The translations under genes were made by a program, and so were the position numbers. 64,000 nucleotides of DNA, taken from Ruminococcus sp. (GTDB taxonomy: Bacteria > Bacillota > Clostridia > Oscillospirales > Ruminococcaceae). The notes beneath the pieces were generated by a model. The model ran no database searches. It saw nothing but the letters and a program-made list of their open reading frames with translations, and had not been told where the DNA came from. The stretch lies in contig JAFXSC010000026.1 in assembly GCA_017525915.1 (NCBI GenBank), forward strand, positions 1 to 64,000. The letters run 5' to 3'. Every line of letters begins with the position of its first letter. Within the stretch, counting starts at the first letter, position 1. This document shows, in pieces, positions 14,769 to 22,590 of this stretch.

Positions 14769-15683
14769 TCAGAAATGTCTTCCGCCGCCGACATGGCCGC
14801 CGCTGTGACCGCCGCCGCTGCGATGACCGCCGCCGCTGCTGCTCGATTCTATCTTGTGCTTGGTGGTGTAGACGCGGATGAAGGTATCAGACTTCTCCTT
14901 GAAATTGGTCTGTCCGTTTGCAACATATATGCTCGGGTTGGTCTTGTCCTTGAACTTGTACTTTTTCTTTATGCTAAGGTACAGTATTGTGTATAATACC
15001 AGTCCGAGTATGAATATGCATTCAAGTCTTATCCGCCTTGAACCCGGTGCGCTGTAATCCGTGACATAGAATTTGCCTTTGTAGTTGAAGAAGTATATGC
15101 CGTTTTCCTCGTCCTTTTCGTATGCAAAGTCTGCCTGCTCATAGTTGTCATTGAATTTTCTCATGGCATTGCAGAAATGCGTTACCGTCTCACAGAACTT
15201 TTCAGGATCGGGAGCATACTGCGAGGACGGGCGCTTTGCCGCGTAATAGTCGAAGATATCCTCGATCTTTCCGCCGTATATGATGCCGGCTTTGCCGCTG
15301 CATGAAAGGTAGTCGTAAGCGTTGGACGAAATGTCGATGTACATGATAACGCCGTCGGTATACTCCTCGCCGGCACACCTGTCATAGTAATTCGCAGTGA
15401 AGTCCTCGACTTCCTCATCGCTGCGGTACACATCATTGATATAAACGATGATGTTCATTTCAAGCTCCTCAGAGCAGGCAATGATCTCCTTCCGCAGCTC
15501 TTTTTCCTGCGTGCTGTCGAACAGATCAGCCGTGTCGTAAAGCTCTGAGAAGTTGAACCTGCTGTCGAAGGGCACTCTAAGGTTGCCCTTGACCGGGCGT
15601 ATGCGGACTACCAGTCCGGCAAGAAAGATCAGCGCCACAATGGCGATGATGTATTTCAGTATAATAGTCAGCGCTTTCTTCAT
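14769..15683 (-). CDS. TPM-domain membrane protein
   Basis: A 304-residue protein. One N-terminal membrane segment (about residues 8-26), then a TPM-like domain (about 47-165: LYDTADLFDSTQEKELRKE, NIIVYINDVY, DGVIMYIDI), a second membrane segment (about 220-240), and a Gly/His/Ser-rich tail. TPM domains occur in membrane quality-control and photosystem repair proteins; the function here is unknown. The start overlaps the stop of the zinc-ribbon gene by 4 bp. Confidence 0.8.
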   Translation of the reverse strand: MKKALTIILKYIIAIVALIFLAGLVVRIRPVKGNLRVPFDSRFNFSELYDTADLFDSTQEKELRKEIIACSEELEMNIIVYINDVYRSDEEVEDFTANYYDRCAGEEYTDGVIMYIDISSNAYDYLSCSGKAGIIYGGKIEDIFDYYAAKRPSSQYAPDPEKFCETVTHFCNAMRKFNDNYEQADFAYEKDEENGIYFFNYKGKFYVTDYSAPGSRRIRLECIFILGLVLYTILYLSIKKKYKFKDKTNPSIYVANGQTNFKEKSDTFIRVYTTKHKIESSSSGGGHRSGGGHSGGHVGGGRHF

Positions 15684-16747
15684 AGCAGGAAACCTCCGAA
15701 CAAAAGCCCCAGCACAACGGAAACTGCTGCACTTATGCCGCCGCAGAACAGCTTGAGCTTTCTCACGTCAAGTGGCGGAGTTCCGGCAAGTTTTCCGGTC
15801 TGACCGTTTATTGCAAATTCGTATACCTTATCCTTGTACTTATAGCTCATGAACCACACCGGCAGCATCATGTACTGCCAATTGGTGTTAAGTATATTAT
15901 GCTGATTGACAGAGGGTATTACTGCATCATAGCCTGTCACACTGGCGCTTATGACATTACGGCTCGCCTTCTGTGCTCTGTCGCGTATGTGCGGAAATAC
16001 TCCGGCTTTGTCCACATCGTACTTATCCGCAAAAAATCCGCTGAGATAGGACATTGAGAAGTCCTTCAGCTCCTTGTAGTCGAACGGCTCGATAGCCTCC
16101 ATGAGCTGATCGTCTATCTTGCTCTCGCCGTCGGCAGGGATACCCTTGGTGAACACATCAGCCTTTCGTACAACGCGGTACTCCTTGGTCTCGGTATAGC
16201 GGTAACTGCCGGAGGTCCATGTGCGTATCTTCTTGCCCATGGCGCAGTAATCAGCGTCGATATCGCAGTCCGCGACCCAGAAGGGGACGTAAAGTCCCGT
16301 GATCTTTTCAAGCTGCTGCTGGCTCTTGAACCCGGAGGGCACGAACATACGCTGCCTTATCCAGTCTTTGAACTTATCCGTAGCGACTTCCTTTGTAAGC
16401 TTGAAGCCGATGACCTTGTCAGGCTTGTATTCTCCGGTGAGTTTTCCGGCAAGGATAACCGGATTATGGCAGTAGTAGCAGAACAGCGCTGTCTGCTGGT
16501 CGTCGCACATTATGTCGGCACCGCAGCTCGCACAGTGGAAGAGGCTTGTGTGCTCCTCAAAATCACTTGCCGCCTGCTGCTCCGCCGCTGTTATGCTGTT
16601 TTCAGCCTTGGCACAGACCGATTTTATGTACTCGACCGTAAAGCTGCTCATACAGTATTCGCAGGTAAGCTTCTGTGTAGTCGGGTCGAATTTCAGGTCG
16701 GCGTTACAATTCGGACATTTGTATTCAGCTGCATCCAATCCCATCAT
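15680..16747 (-). CDS. Zinc-ribbon membrane protein (TFIIB-type ribbon)
   Basis: The N terminus has two zinc-ribbon pairs: CPNCNADLKF with CEYCMSSF, then CASCGADIMC with CYYCHNPVI. A large soluble domain follows, and the C terminus is hydrophobic (about the last 25 residues). Paired with the TPM gene downstream, which is a recurrent neighbour. The frame opens at 16828, but that part is a promoter (TTGCAA/TAATAT). The start is ATG 16747, ATG 16744 or TTG 16738 near AAAGGAG; the exact start is uncertain. Confidence 0.75.
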   Translation of the reverse strand: MMGLDAAEYKCPNCNADLKFDPTTQKLTCEYCMSSFTVEYIKSVCAKAENSITAAEQQAASDFEEHTSLFHCASCGADIMCDDQQTALFCYYCHNPVILAGKLTGEYKPDKVIGFKLTKEVATDKFKDWIRQRMFVPSGFKSQQQLEKITGLYVPFWVADCDIDADYCAMGKKIRTWTSGSYRYTETKEYRVVRKADVFTKGIPADGESKIDDQLMEAIEPFDYKELKDFSMSYLSGFFADKYDVDKAGVFPHIRDRAQKASRNVISASVTGYDAVIPSVNQHNILNTNWQYMMLPVWFMSYKYKDKVYEFAINGQTGKLAGTPPLDVRKLKLFCGGISAAVSVVLGLLFGGFLL

Positions 16748-16799
16748 CTCCTTTATCATGAAGAGCCGGCTCACACCGGCGCATAATACTCTATTATAT

Positions 16800-16828
16800 A
16801 TATTATCACATTGTTCATTTTTTTGCAA
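16800..16828 (-). promoter_or_regulatory. Promoter for the zinc-ribbon/TPM operon
   Basis: Minus strand TTGCAA (16828-16823), 17-bp spacer, TAATAT (16805-16800). It probably serves the whole minus-strand run to azlD. Confidence 0.55.
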
Positions 16829-16896
16829 TAGGAAACAGTAAAATAAACCGTCCGCGATGCTTAATGGATATTGTGTCGGCTTTTGTCACATTTTGC

Positions 16897-16925
16897 TTGA
16901 CTTTTTTGTTGAAATGATTTATAAT
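16897..16925 (+). promoter_or_regulatory. Promoter of the epimerase gene
   Basis: TTGACT at 16897-16902 and TATAAT at 16920-16925 with a 17-bp spacer. Confidence 0.8.
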
Positions 16926-16988
16926 AGTAGTATGATAATGCTCGGCAGGAACGTCCGGCGCTGCTCTAAATGAAAGGAATGATAATAA

Positions 16989-17999
16989 ATGAAAAACTCA
17001 ACTCAGCTCATCAACTGGAACGGCACTACCTGCGTAAGATTGCAGGCTGGCGGCTATGAAGCCCTCATCGCTTACGAGATAGGCTCAAATGTTATCCGCC
17101 TCCGCAACAATGACGCCGGAATGGAATTCTTCCGTTACAGCGAGAACAATACCGCCGATGATATCCGCAAGTCCGCTGAGGTATGGGGCCTTCCCACACT
17201 TTACCTCCCGAACCGTTTTGCTGACGGCGTACTCAGGACTTCAGATGCGGTCTATCACCTTCCGGTAAACGAAAAAGCTCCCTACAACAATCATATCCAC
17301 GGCTTCCTCCACAGGAGAGTGTTCGAGGTCGTTGAGCACAATTCCGACGACAACTGTGCATGGGTAAAGACACGCTATGTCTACGATGAGAAGGACGAGT
17401 TCTTCCAGTATCTTCCCGTTCCCTTCGTTGCGGAATATACCTTCACCCTCTCTGCCAACGGCATGGATCAGGATATAAAATTCACAAACACATCAGGCAC
17501 AAAGGTGCTCCCGATGTCCCTCGCTTCACATACAGCCATAAGCGCTCCGTTCGTTGACGGTGCAAAGGAGAGCGACATCCGCCTTACCGTCCCGATAGGC
17601 AAGAAATGCGAGCTCAACGAGCGCTGCCTGCCGACCGGAAACCTCAAGTCCCTCACCATGTGGGACCTCGAATACAAGACCGGCAATAAGTGTCCGGTTC
17701 TTCAGGTCGTTGACAACGATATGTACTTCGGCGAGTATGCCGAGCTCGACCACGAAAAGTTCCACGGTATCATCGCGGAGGATATTGCAAGCGGTAAGAA
17801 GCTCTGCTACGAGGTATCTGAAGAGTACGGCTTCTGGATAATCTGGAACGACCGAGGCTTCAACCACTATTTCTGTCCCGAGCCGATGACCGCTATGATA
17901 GATGCGCCTAATCTCGATATGCCGGCTGATGTTACCGGTTACCGCGAGATAAAGCCCGGCGATACCTTTACCTCACACGAAAGATTCTTCACGAAGTAA
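16989..17999 (+). CDS. Aldose 1-epimerase family protein
   Basis: A 336-residue protein of the galactose mutarotase-like beta-sandwich family. The conserved His region is seen at NNHIHGFLHRRVF (about residues 98-110) and a later SLASHTAISAPF (about 177-188). These enzymes interconvert sugar anomers; the exact sugar is not clear. ATG follows GAAAGGAATG. The next gene starts 27 bp downstream. Confidence 0.85.
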   Translation: MKNSTQLINWNGTTCVRLQAGGYEALIAYEIGSNVIRLRNNDAGMEFFRYSENNTADDIRKSAEVWGLPTLYLPNRFADGVLRTSDAVYHLPVNEKAPYNNHIHGFLHRRVFEVVEHNSDDNCAWVKTRYVYDEKDEFFQYLPVPFVAEYTFTLSANGMDQDIKFTNTSGTKVLPMSLASHTAISAPFVDGAKESDIRLTVPIGKKCELNERCLPTGNLKSLTMWDLEYKTGNKCPVLQVVDNDMYFGEYAELDHEKFHGIIAEDIASGKKLCYEVSEEYGFWIIWNDRGFNHYFCPEPMTAMIDAPNLDMPADVTGYREIKPGDTFTSHERFFTK

Positions 18000-18025
18000 T
18001 GACATAATAAAGGAAGCGTATTGCA

Positions 18026-18283
18026 ATGCAAGCGAATCTTATAGCAGCAGCTTTAAAAATTATTTCGCTTAATCCCGGTTCTCTTGGCTCTTTTCCGAAC
18101 GTTCCTTTCCCGACAATGGGCGGTCATATATGGTGGAACACCATTGCCACCGAAAACGGCTGGAAGATACAGCAAAATCAGTTAACACACCATGTAAGGA
18201 TACTTGATGACAAAAATGTCCGCAGAGCATGGGGAACAGAAAGCGCCATGGAAGATCTTTTCAAAAAGATAGTCAAGGAATGA
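18026..18283 (+). CDS. Conserved-looking small protein, 85 residues
   Basis: Not recognised. The ribosome binding site AAAGGAAG and a terminator right after the stop support a real gene. The sequence is aromatic-rich in the middle (GGHIWWNTIATENGWKIQQN) with a basic C terminus (VRRAW, FKKIVKE). No membrane segment is obvious. Probably co-transcribed with the epimerase. Confidence 0.65.
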   Translation: MQANLIAAALKIISLNPGSLGSFPNVPFPTMGGHIWWNTIATENGWKIQQNQLTHHVRILDDKNVRRAWGTESAMEDLFKKIVKE

Positions 18284-18291
18284 TAACATTC

Positions 18292-18320
18292 AAGCCACCC
18301 CAGTCGGGGTGGCTTTTGTT
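18292..18320. terminator. Terminator between convergent small gene and cysS
   Basis: AAGCCACCCC (18292-18301) pairs with GGGGTGGCTT (18306-18315), followed by TTGTT. Confidence 0.9.
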
Positions 18321-18343
18321 ATACTCATATTTTCCGGGAAAGC

Positions 18344-19768
18344 TTACTGTATCTTTGTGATAACAGTTCCCTGACGGGTCTCCTTTACCTCATAGCCGAG
18401 AGCTGCGATCTTGTCGCGGAGCTCGTCTGCAAGTCCGAAGTCCCTCGCCTTGCGGGCTTCACGGCGCTGTTCAAGAAGCTCACGCACCTCAGCGGGTATC
18501 TCCTCAGCTGTTTCCTCACCGGAAGCGCTTGCCTTAGCTTCAGCCTTCTTTATGAGGTCAAGTCCGAGAACCTTGTCGAATTCGCCGATAAGTGCGAGCT
18601 TGGTAGCGGCATTTGCTTTGGACTTCAGCACGTCGTACAGCACTGTGATACCCATAGAAGTGTTGAGGTCATTGCCGAGAGCATCATTGAAGCTGCCGTA
18701 GAGCCTGTCGTACTCAGCCTTGTCGATATCTCCGGTCTTATCCTGAGTGAGCGGCACTATCTTATCTATGAGCTTGCCGAACGAGGTAACGGCGTTGTCA
18801 AGGTTCTCCCATGAGAACACCAGCGACTTGCGGTAGTGGGAGAGAAGGCAGAAATACCTGTAAACCAGCGGATCATAGCCCTTTTCTTCAAGGAGCGATA
18901 CCGTCAGGAACTCGCCCTTGCTCTTGCTCATCTTGCCGTTCGTGGTATTGAGGTGGTGAACGTGGAACCAGTAATTGCACCACTTGTGACCGAGATAAGC
19001 CTCGGACTGCGCTATCTCGTTCGTGTGGTGGGGGAAGGCGTTGTCGATGCCGCCGCAATGGAGGTCAAGGTATTCGCCGAGATTTTTCATGCTGATGCAG
19101 GAGCATTCGATGTGCCAGCCGGGATAGCCTGTACCCCACGGACTCTCCCATTTGAGCTCCTGATCGTCAAACTTTGACTTTGTGAACCAGAGAACGAAAT
19201 CCGCCTTGTTGCGCTTGTTGCCGTCCTCCTCAACGCCCTCGCGCACTCCGACTTCAAGGTCTTCCTCGCTGAGGTCGCCGAAAACGTAGTATTTTCCGAG
19301 CTTGGAGGTGTCGAAGTAGATGTTTCCGCCGGCTTCGTAGGCGTAGCCCTTCTCCATGAGGGAACTGATAACGCGTATAAATTCGTCGATATATGTAGTT
19401 GCCGGTACAACAACGTCAGGGGTCTTGATATTGAGCTTTGCACAGTCGGCAAAGAAGGCGTCCGTGTAGAACTTTGCTATCTCCATGACTGTCTTGTGCT
19501 CGCGCTTTGCGCCCTTTAGCATCTTGTCATCGCCTGTGTCACCGTCACTGGTGAGGTGTCCGACATCGGTTATGTTCATTACGCGCTTTACGTCCAGACC
19601 TGTGAAGCGGAGGTACTTCTCGAGAACGTCCTCCATGATGTAGCTTCTGAGGTTTCCGATGTGGGCGAAGTGGTAAACGGTCGGACCGCAGGTGTACATA
19701 CTTACCTTGCCGGCCTCATTCGGCACGAAGTCCTCTTTTTTGTGTGAAAGTGAATTATATAACTGCAT
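18344..19768 (-). CDS. cysS: Cysteinyl-tRNA synthetase
   Basis: A 474-residue class I synthetase of normal length. TCGPTVYHFAHIGNLRS (about residues 26-42) holds the zinc-binding Cys and the HIGH-like HIGN; KMSKSKGEF (about 266-274) is the KMSKS loop. It charges tRNA-Cys. A 133-residue gene ends 16 bp upstream, so the two may share a transcript. The tail after about residue 400 is rich in Ala and Glu. Confidence 0.97.
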   Translation of the reverse strand: MQLYNSLSHKKEDFVPNEAGKVSMYTCGPTVYHFAHIGNLRSYIMEDVLEKYLRFTGLDVKRVMNITDVGHLTSDGDTGDDKMLKGAKREHKTVMEIAKFYTDAFFADCAKLNIKTPDVVVPATTYIDEFIRVISSLMEKGYAYEAGGNIYFDTSKLGKYYVFGDLSEEDLEVGVREGVEEDGNKRNKADFVLWFTKSKFDDQELKWESPWGTGYPGWHIECSCISMKNLGEYLDLHCGGIDNAFPHHTNEIAQSEAYLGHKWCNYWFHVHHLNTTNGKMSKSKGEFLTVSLLEEKGYDPLVYRYFCLLSHYRKSLVFSWENLDNAVTSFGKLIDKIVPLTQDKTGDIDKAEYDRLYGSFNDALGNDLNTSMGITVLYDVLKSKANAATKLALIGEFDKVLGLDLIKKAEAKASASGEETAEEIPAEVRELLEQRREARKARDFGLADELRDKIAALGYEVKETRQGTVITKIQ

Positions 19769-19783
19769 ACTGTTTCCTCCAGT

Positions 19784-20185
19784 TCAATATGTATCTTTGG
19801 TGAGCACGTCAAGGTGTCTGCGGTAGCGCTTCGGTATGTCAATACCGACAATATAGCCGACCTCCTGCAAAAAATCAGCTATAACGGCAAATCCGTCCTT
19901 GTGGAAGGCCTTTATCCGCTTATCCTTGTACGGGATATTTCTGTAATTCTCCGGGCAGACGAACGTCCAGTCCGCGCCGCTGCGGTCAAAGACTATCCGG
20001 AAAGTATTTTCTATGTCTGTATCGCTGAAGCCTGCGTTCATCAGCAGGATATGGTGCTCCGGAGAGATGTCCACCGTACTGACCGCTGCTTTTTTGCCGT
20101 CAAAGAATATCGCGGCAATGAGCGGTTCATCGGCAGCTGCGGCAACTTTTACCGCATCTGCCGACGGATAATATATCAATTCCAT
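19784..20185 (-). CDS. Hypothetical protein, 133 residues
   Basis: Not recognised. ATG 20185 follows CAGGAGTTTTT, a good site; the open frame runs further upstream without one. The protein is a mix of alpha and beta with FVCPENYRNIPYKDKRIKAF in the C-terminal half and no signal or membrane segment. It lies just upstream of cysS in the same direction. Confidence 0.65.
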   Translation of the reverse strand: MELIYYPSADAVKVAAAADEPLIAAIFFDGKKAAVSTVDISPEHHILLMNAGFSDTDIENTFRIVFDRSGADWTFVCPENYRNIPYKDKRIKAFHKDGFAVIADFLQEVGYIVGIDIPKRYRRHLDVLTKDTY

Positions 20186-20308
20186 AAAAACTCCTGTTCT
20201 TTGAGAAGCATCACGCAGAAGCCGGGATGGCACAGATTTGAAGGGCGATGCGGGCATCGCACCCTGCAAGATCTCAGCGTTGAGCGGAAAACGGCAGTAT
20301 CGCCGCTG

Positions 20309-21085
20309 TCAGAAGTGCCACTGGTATTCGGTATAGTCAGAGTAGTGCCACCACTCTCCCCAGTAGCCGTAGAAGCCGTTCGCGGACATTATATCCTCGA
20401 GCATCTGTGAATTGGCGGCTGCGTCAGCCGGAACGTCCGCGTAGCTGCGGTCGGCAAGGGACGAGAACTCGTCAAAGCCCGAGGGGACGGGGATATAGCT
20501 GCCGTCAGCGTTCACCACTCCGAGATCGACTGTATTTCCGCGGCTGTGACTGGTGATGCCGTTGCGCGGGTCGGCAACGAAGGTCGGGTTCGGACATACG
20601 TCCCAGAGCTTCTGCTGAGCCTCGACAGGACGGTAAGCATCCCATATGATAAGGCTGAGTCCCTTTTCGCGGAGGGCAGCCTGTACTTGCATGAGCTTCT
20701 TAACGGTGCCGTAGCAGAGATATGCGTCCGCATTCTCGTATATAACTGTACCGGTAAAGTTATTGGTCGTAGCATAACGGATATCAAGGATAATGTCCGG
20801 TATATAGTCCTTGATCAGAACGAGCTGACCGTCATCGGAAGGCGTCTGAGGTGCAGCGGTAGTGACCGCTGTCGTTGTTGAAGCAGTCGTTTCAGCCGGA
20901 GCTGTCGTTGTACTGGCGGTCGTTTCCTCCGGTATCGTTTCTGGTTCGGTATAGGTGTTTATGATTATCTCCCCCTGATTATGTGTTTCCTGCGTGGTCT
21001 GAGTCCCGGAAATGCCGCCGGAGGCATCATCGGAGCAGCTGCTCAGCAATGCCGCAGAAAACAGCAGAACAGCAAAGCGCTTCAA
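20309..21085 (-). CDS. VanX-like D-Ala-D-Ala dipeptidase lipoprotein (M15D)
   Basis: A membrane-anchored peptidase. I prefer the TTG start at 21085, which gives the signal MKRFAVLLFSAALLSSC; an ATG at 21115 has no ribosome binding site. A Thr/Glu linker follows, then an M15D domain with the zinc and catalytic motifs SHSRGNTVDLG (His and Asp ligands) and EWWHY (Glu base and His ligand). It would cleave D-Ala-D-Ala dipeptides at the cell surface, in wall turnover rather than vancomycin resistance, since no vanH or vanA is near. Confidence 0.85.
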   Translation of the reverse strand: MKRFAVLLFSAALLSSCSDDASGGISGTQTTQETHNQGEIIINTYTEPETIPEETTASTTTAPAETTASTTTAVTTAAPQTPSDDGQLVLIKDYIPDIILDIRYATTNNFTGTVIYENADAYLCYGTVKKLMQVQAALREKGLSLIIWDAYRPVEAQQKLWDVCPNPTFVADPRNGITSHSRGNTVDLGVVNADGSYIPVPSGFDEFSSLADRSYADVPADAAANSQMLEDIMSANGFYGYWGEWWHYSDYTEYQWHF

Positions 21086-21157
21086 ATCATCATCGCCTTT
21101 CGTTCGTAATGCCATATGACAATCAACGCCTTGCGGCGGTTATTGCGTACACACTAA

Positions 21158-21185
21158 TTATATGTTTTTCCGGCGGATTTGTCAA
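21158..21185 (-). promoter_or_regulatory. Promoter of the VanX-like gene
   Basis: Minus strand TTGACA (21185-21180) and TATAAT (21163-21158), 16-bp spacer; back-to-back with the GNAT promoter. Confidence 0.75.
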
Positions 21186-21214
21186 GCGCAAGTTAGTTTA
21201 TCTTTTTGCCGTAG

Positions 21215-21243
21215 TTGAAATTTTCTGCGGATTATGCTATAAT
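21215..21243 (+). promoter_or_regulatory. Promoter of the GNAT-pth-mfd run
   Basis: TTGAAA at 21215-21220 and TATAAT at 21238-21243, 17-bp spacer. The transcript carries an unusually long leader of about 195 nt (21250-21444) in which I see no known element. Confidence 0.75.
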
Positions 21244-21444
21244 GATTATTAAGCCCTTGCAGAGCAGTCATTGCAATTATCCGGGGTAATATACAATTTG
21301 CAGATATCGGGTCCGCAATTGCCTGTTATACCGCAAACGTCCGGCGCCTGCCGACTGCCAGTATGTTCCTTGAAACTCTTGCATATACGCGATCATCAGA
21401 ATCAGCTGTTCACAGCAGGGCATTTCTTCCCGGGAGGTTATACT

Positions 21445-21909
21445 ATGATATTGAGAAAAGCAGTTATCGGTGATATACCGGTTCTCACAGAACTGAGGGT
21501 CTCCTATCTTGCCGAGGACTATGGCACGCTCCCGAAGGAGTCCGAGGAAATGATAAGAAGACAGCTCCCGGACTATTTCAGGCGCAGCCTCGATAACGGA
21601 CTTCTTGCGTACATAGCCGAGGACAACGGCTGTGCCGCAGGCTGCTGTATGCTCGTTGTGAGCGAAAAGCCTGCAAATCCGCGCTTTCCTCACGGTCTTA
21701 CCGGTACTGTGCTTAACGTCTACACGAAACCGGAATACCGCCGTCAGGGCATTGCCGCAAAGCTCATGGAAATGCTCATCGCCGATGCAAAGGCACTCGG
21801 GCTCGACCTCATCGAGCTGAAAGCTACTCCCGCCGGAGTAAAGCTCTATAAATCGCTCGGATTCGAGCAGGATTTTTCAAAATATACCGGCATGAAACTG
21901 GTTCTATAA
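21445..21909 (+). CDS. GNAT family N-acetyltransferase
   Basis: A 154-residue acetyltransferase. The acetyl-CoA loop is YRRQGIAAKLM (about residues 97-107), preceded by the strand GTVLNVYTKPE. ATG 21445 follows GGGAGGTTATACT; the frame is open upstream but has no site. The substrate is unknown. The gene is 9 bp before pth, so they are co-transcribed. Confidence 0.85.
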   Translation: MILRKAVIGDIPVLTELRVSYLAEDYGTLPKESEEMIRRQLPDYFRRSLDNGLLAYIAEDNGCAAGCCMLVVSEKPANPRFPHGLTGTVLNVYTKPEYRRQGIAAKLMEMLIADAKALGLDLIELKATPAGVKLYKSLGFEQDFSKYTGMKLVL

Positions 21910-21918
21910 GGAGTTAAT

Positions 21919-22545
21919 ATGAGTATTTTTGATGTGTTCGACCGGATTTCTTCAAAATCGACAGCGCAAAGAGGTAAAATAGAATATGTGATAGCAGGTC
22001 TGGGCAATCCCGGCATGGAGTACGAGGGAACACGCCATAACGCCGGCTTCGCGGTGCTCGATATGCTCGCGGAACAGCTCGGCGAAAAAATAGACCGTCT
22101 CCGCTTCAAGGGAAAGACCGCCGAGGTCACTGTCGGCGGTGTACGCTGTCTCCTCCTCAAGCCCACTACCTACATGAACAACAGCGGTGAAGCTATCGTT
22201 CAGGCGCTCGAATTCTACAAGATCGACGTTGCAAATCTTATCGTGATATGCGATGACATCTCCCTCGACGCCGGAAAGCTCCGCATACGCAGAAAGGGCA
22301 GCCACGGCGGTCACAACGGTCTGAGGAGCATCTGTGAGCTCACCGGAAGTGATGACTTCCCGCGCATAAAAATGGGCGTCGGCAAGAAGCCTCACCCCGA
22401 CTATGACCTTGCAAAGTGGGTGCTCGGAAAGTTCGGCAAGGAGGACGCCGAAAAGATGAAGCAGTCCTCCGAAAATGCCTGCGAGTGCATAAAGCTTATG
22501 GTGCAGGGAAAAACCGACGAGGCTATGAACAAGTTCAACTCATGA
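21919..22545 (+). CDS. pth: Peptidyl-tRNA hydrolase
   Basis: A 208-residue protein with the family motifs IAGLGNPGMEYEGTRHNAGF (residues about 25-44, with the catalytic His in TRHN), KPTTYMNNSG, and HNGLRSI. It releases peptides from peptidyl-tRNA that has dropped off the ribosome. About 20 extra N-terminal residues precede the usual start. ATG follows AAGGAG. It precedes mfd, a common order in Firmicutes. Confidence 0.95.
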   Translation: MSIFDVFDRISSKSTAQRGKIEYVIAGLGNPGMEYEGTRHNAGFAVLDMLAEQLGEKIDRLRFKGKTAEVTVGGVRCLLLKPTTYMNNSGEAIVQALEFYKIDVANLIVICDDISLDAGKLRIRRKGSHGGHNGLRSICELTGSDDFPRIKMGVGKKPHPDYDLAKWVLGKFGKEDAEKMKQSSENACECIKLMVQGKTDEAMNKFNS

Positions 22546-22590
22546 CCCGTCTGCGGTACAGGCACATTAACTGATATCATCTGGAGAAAT

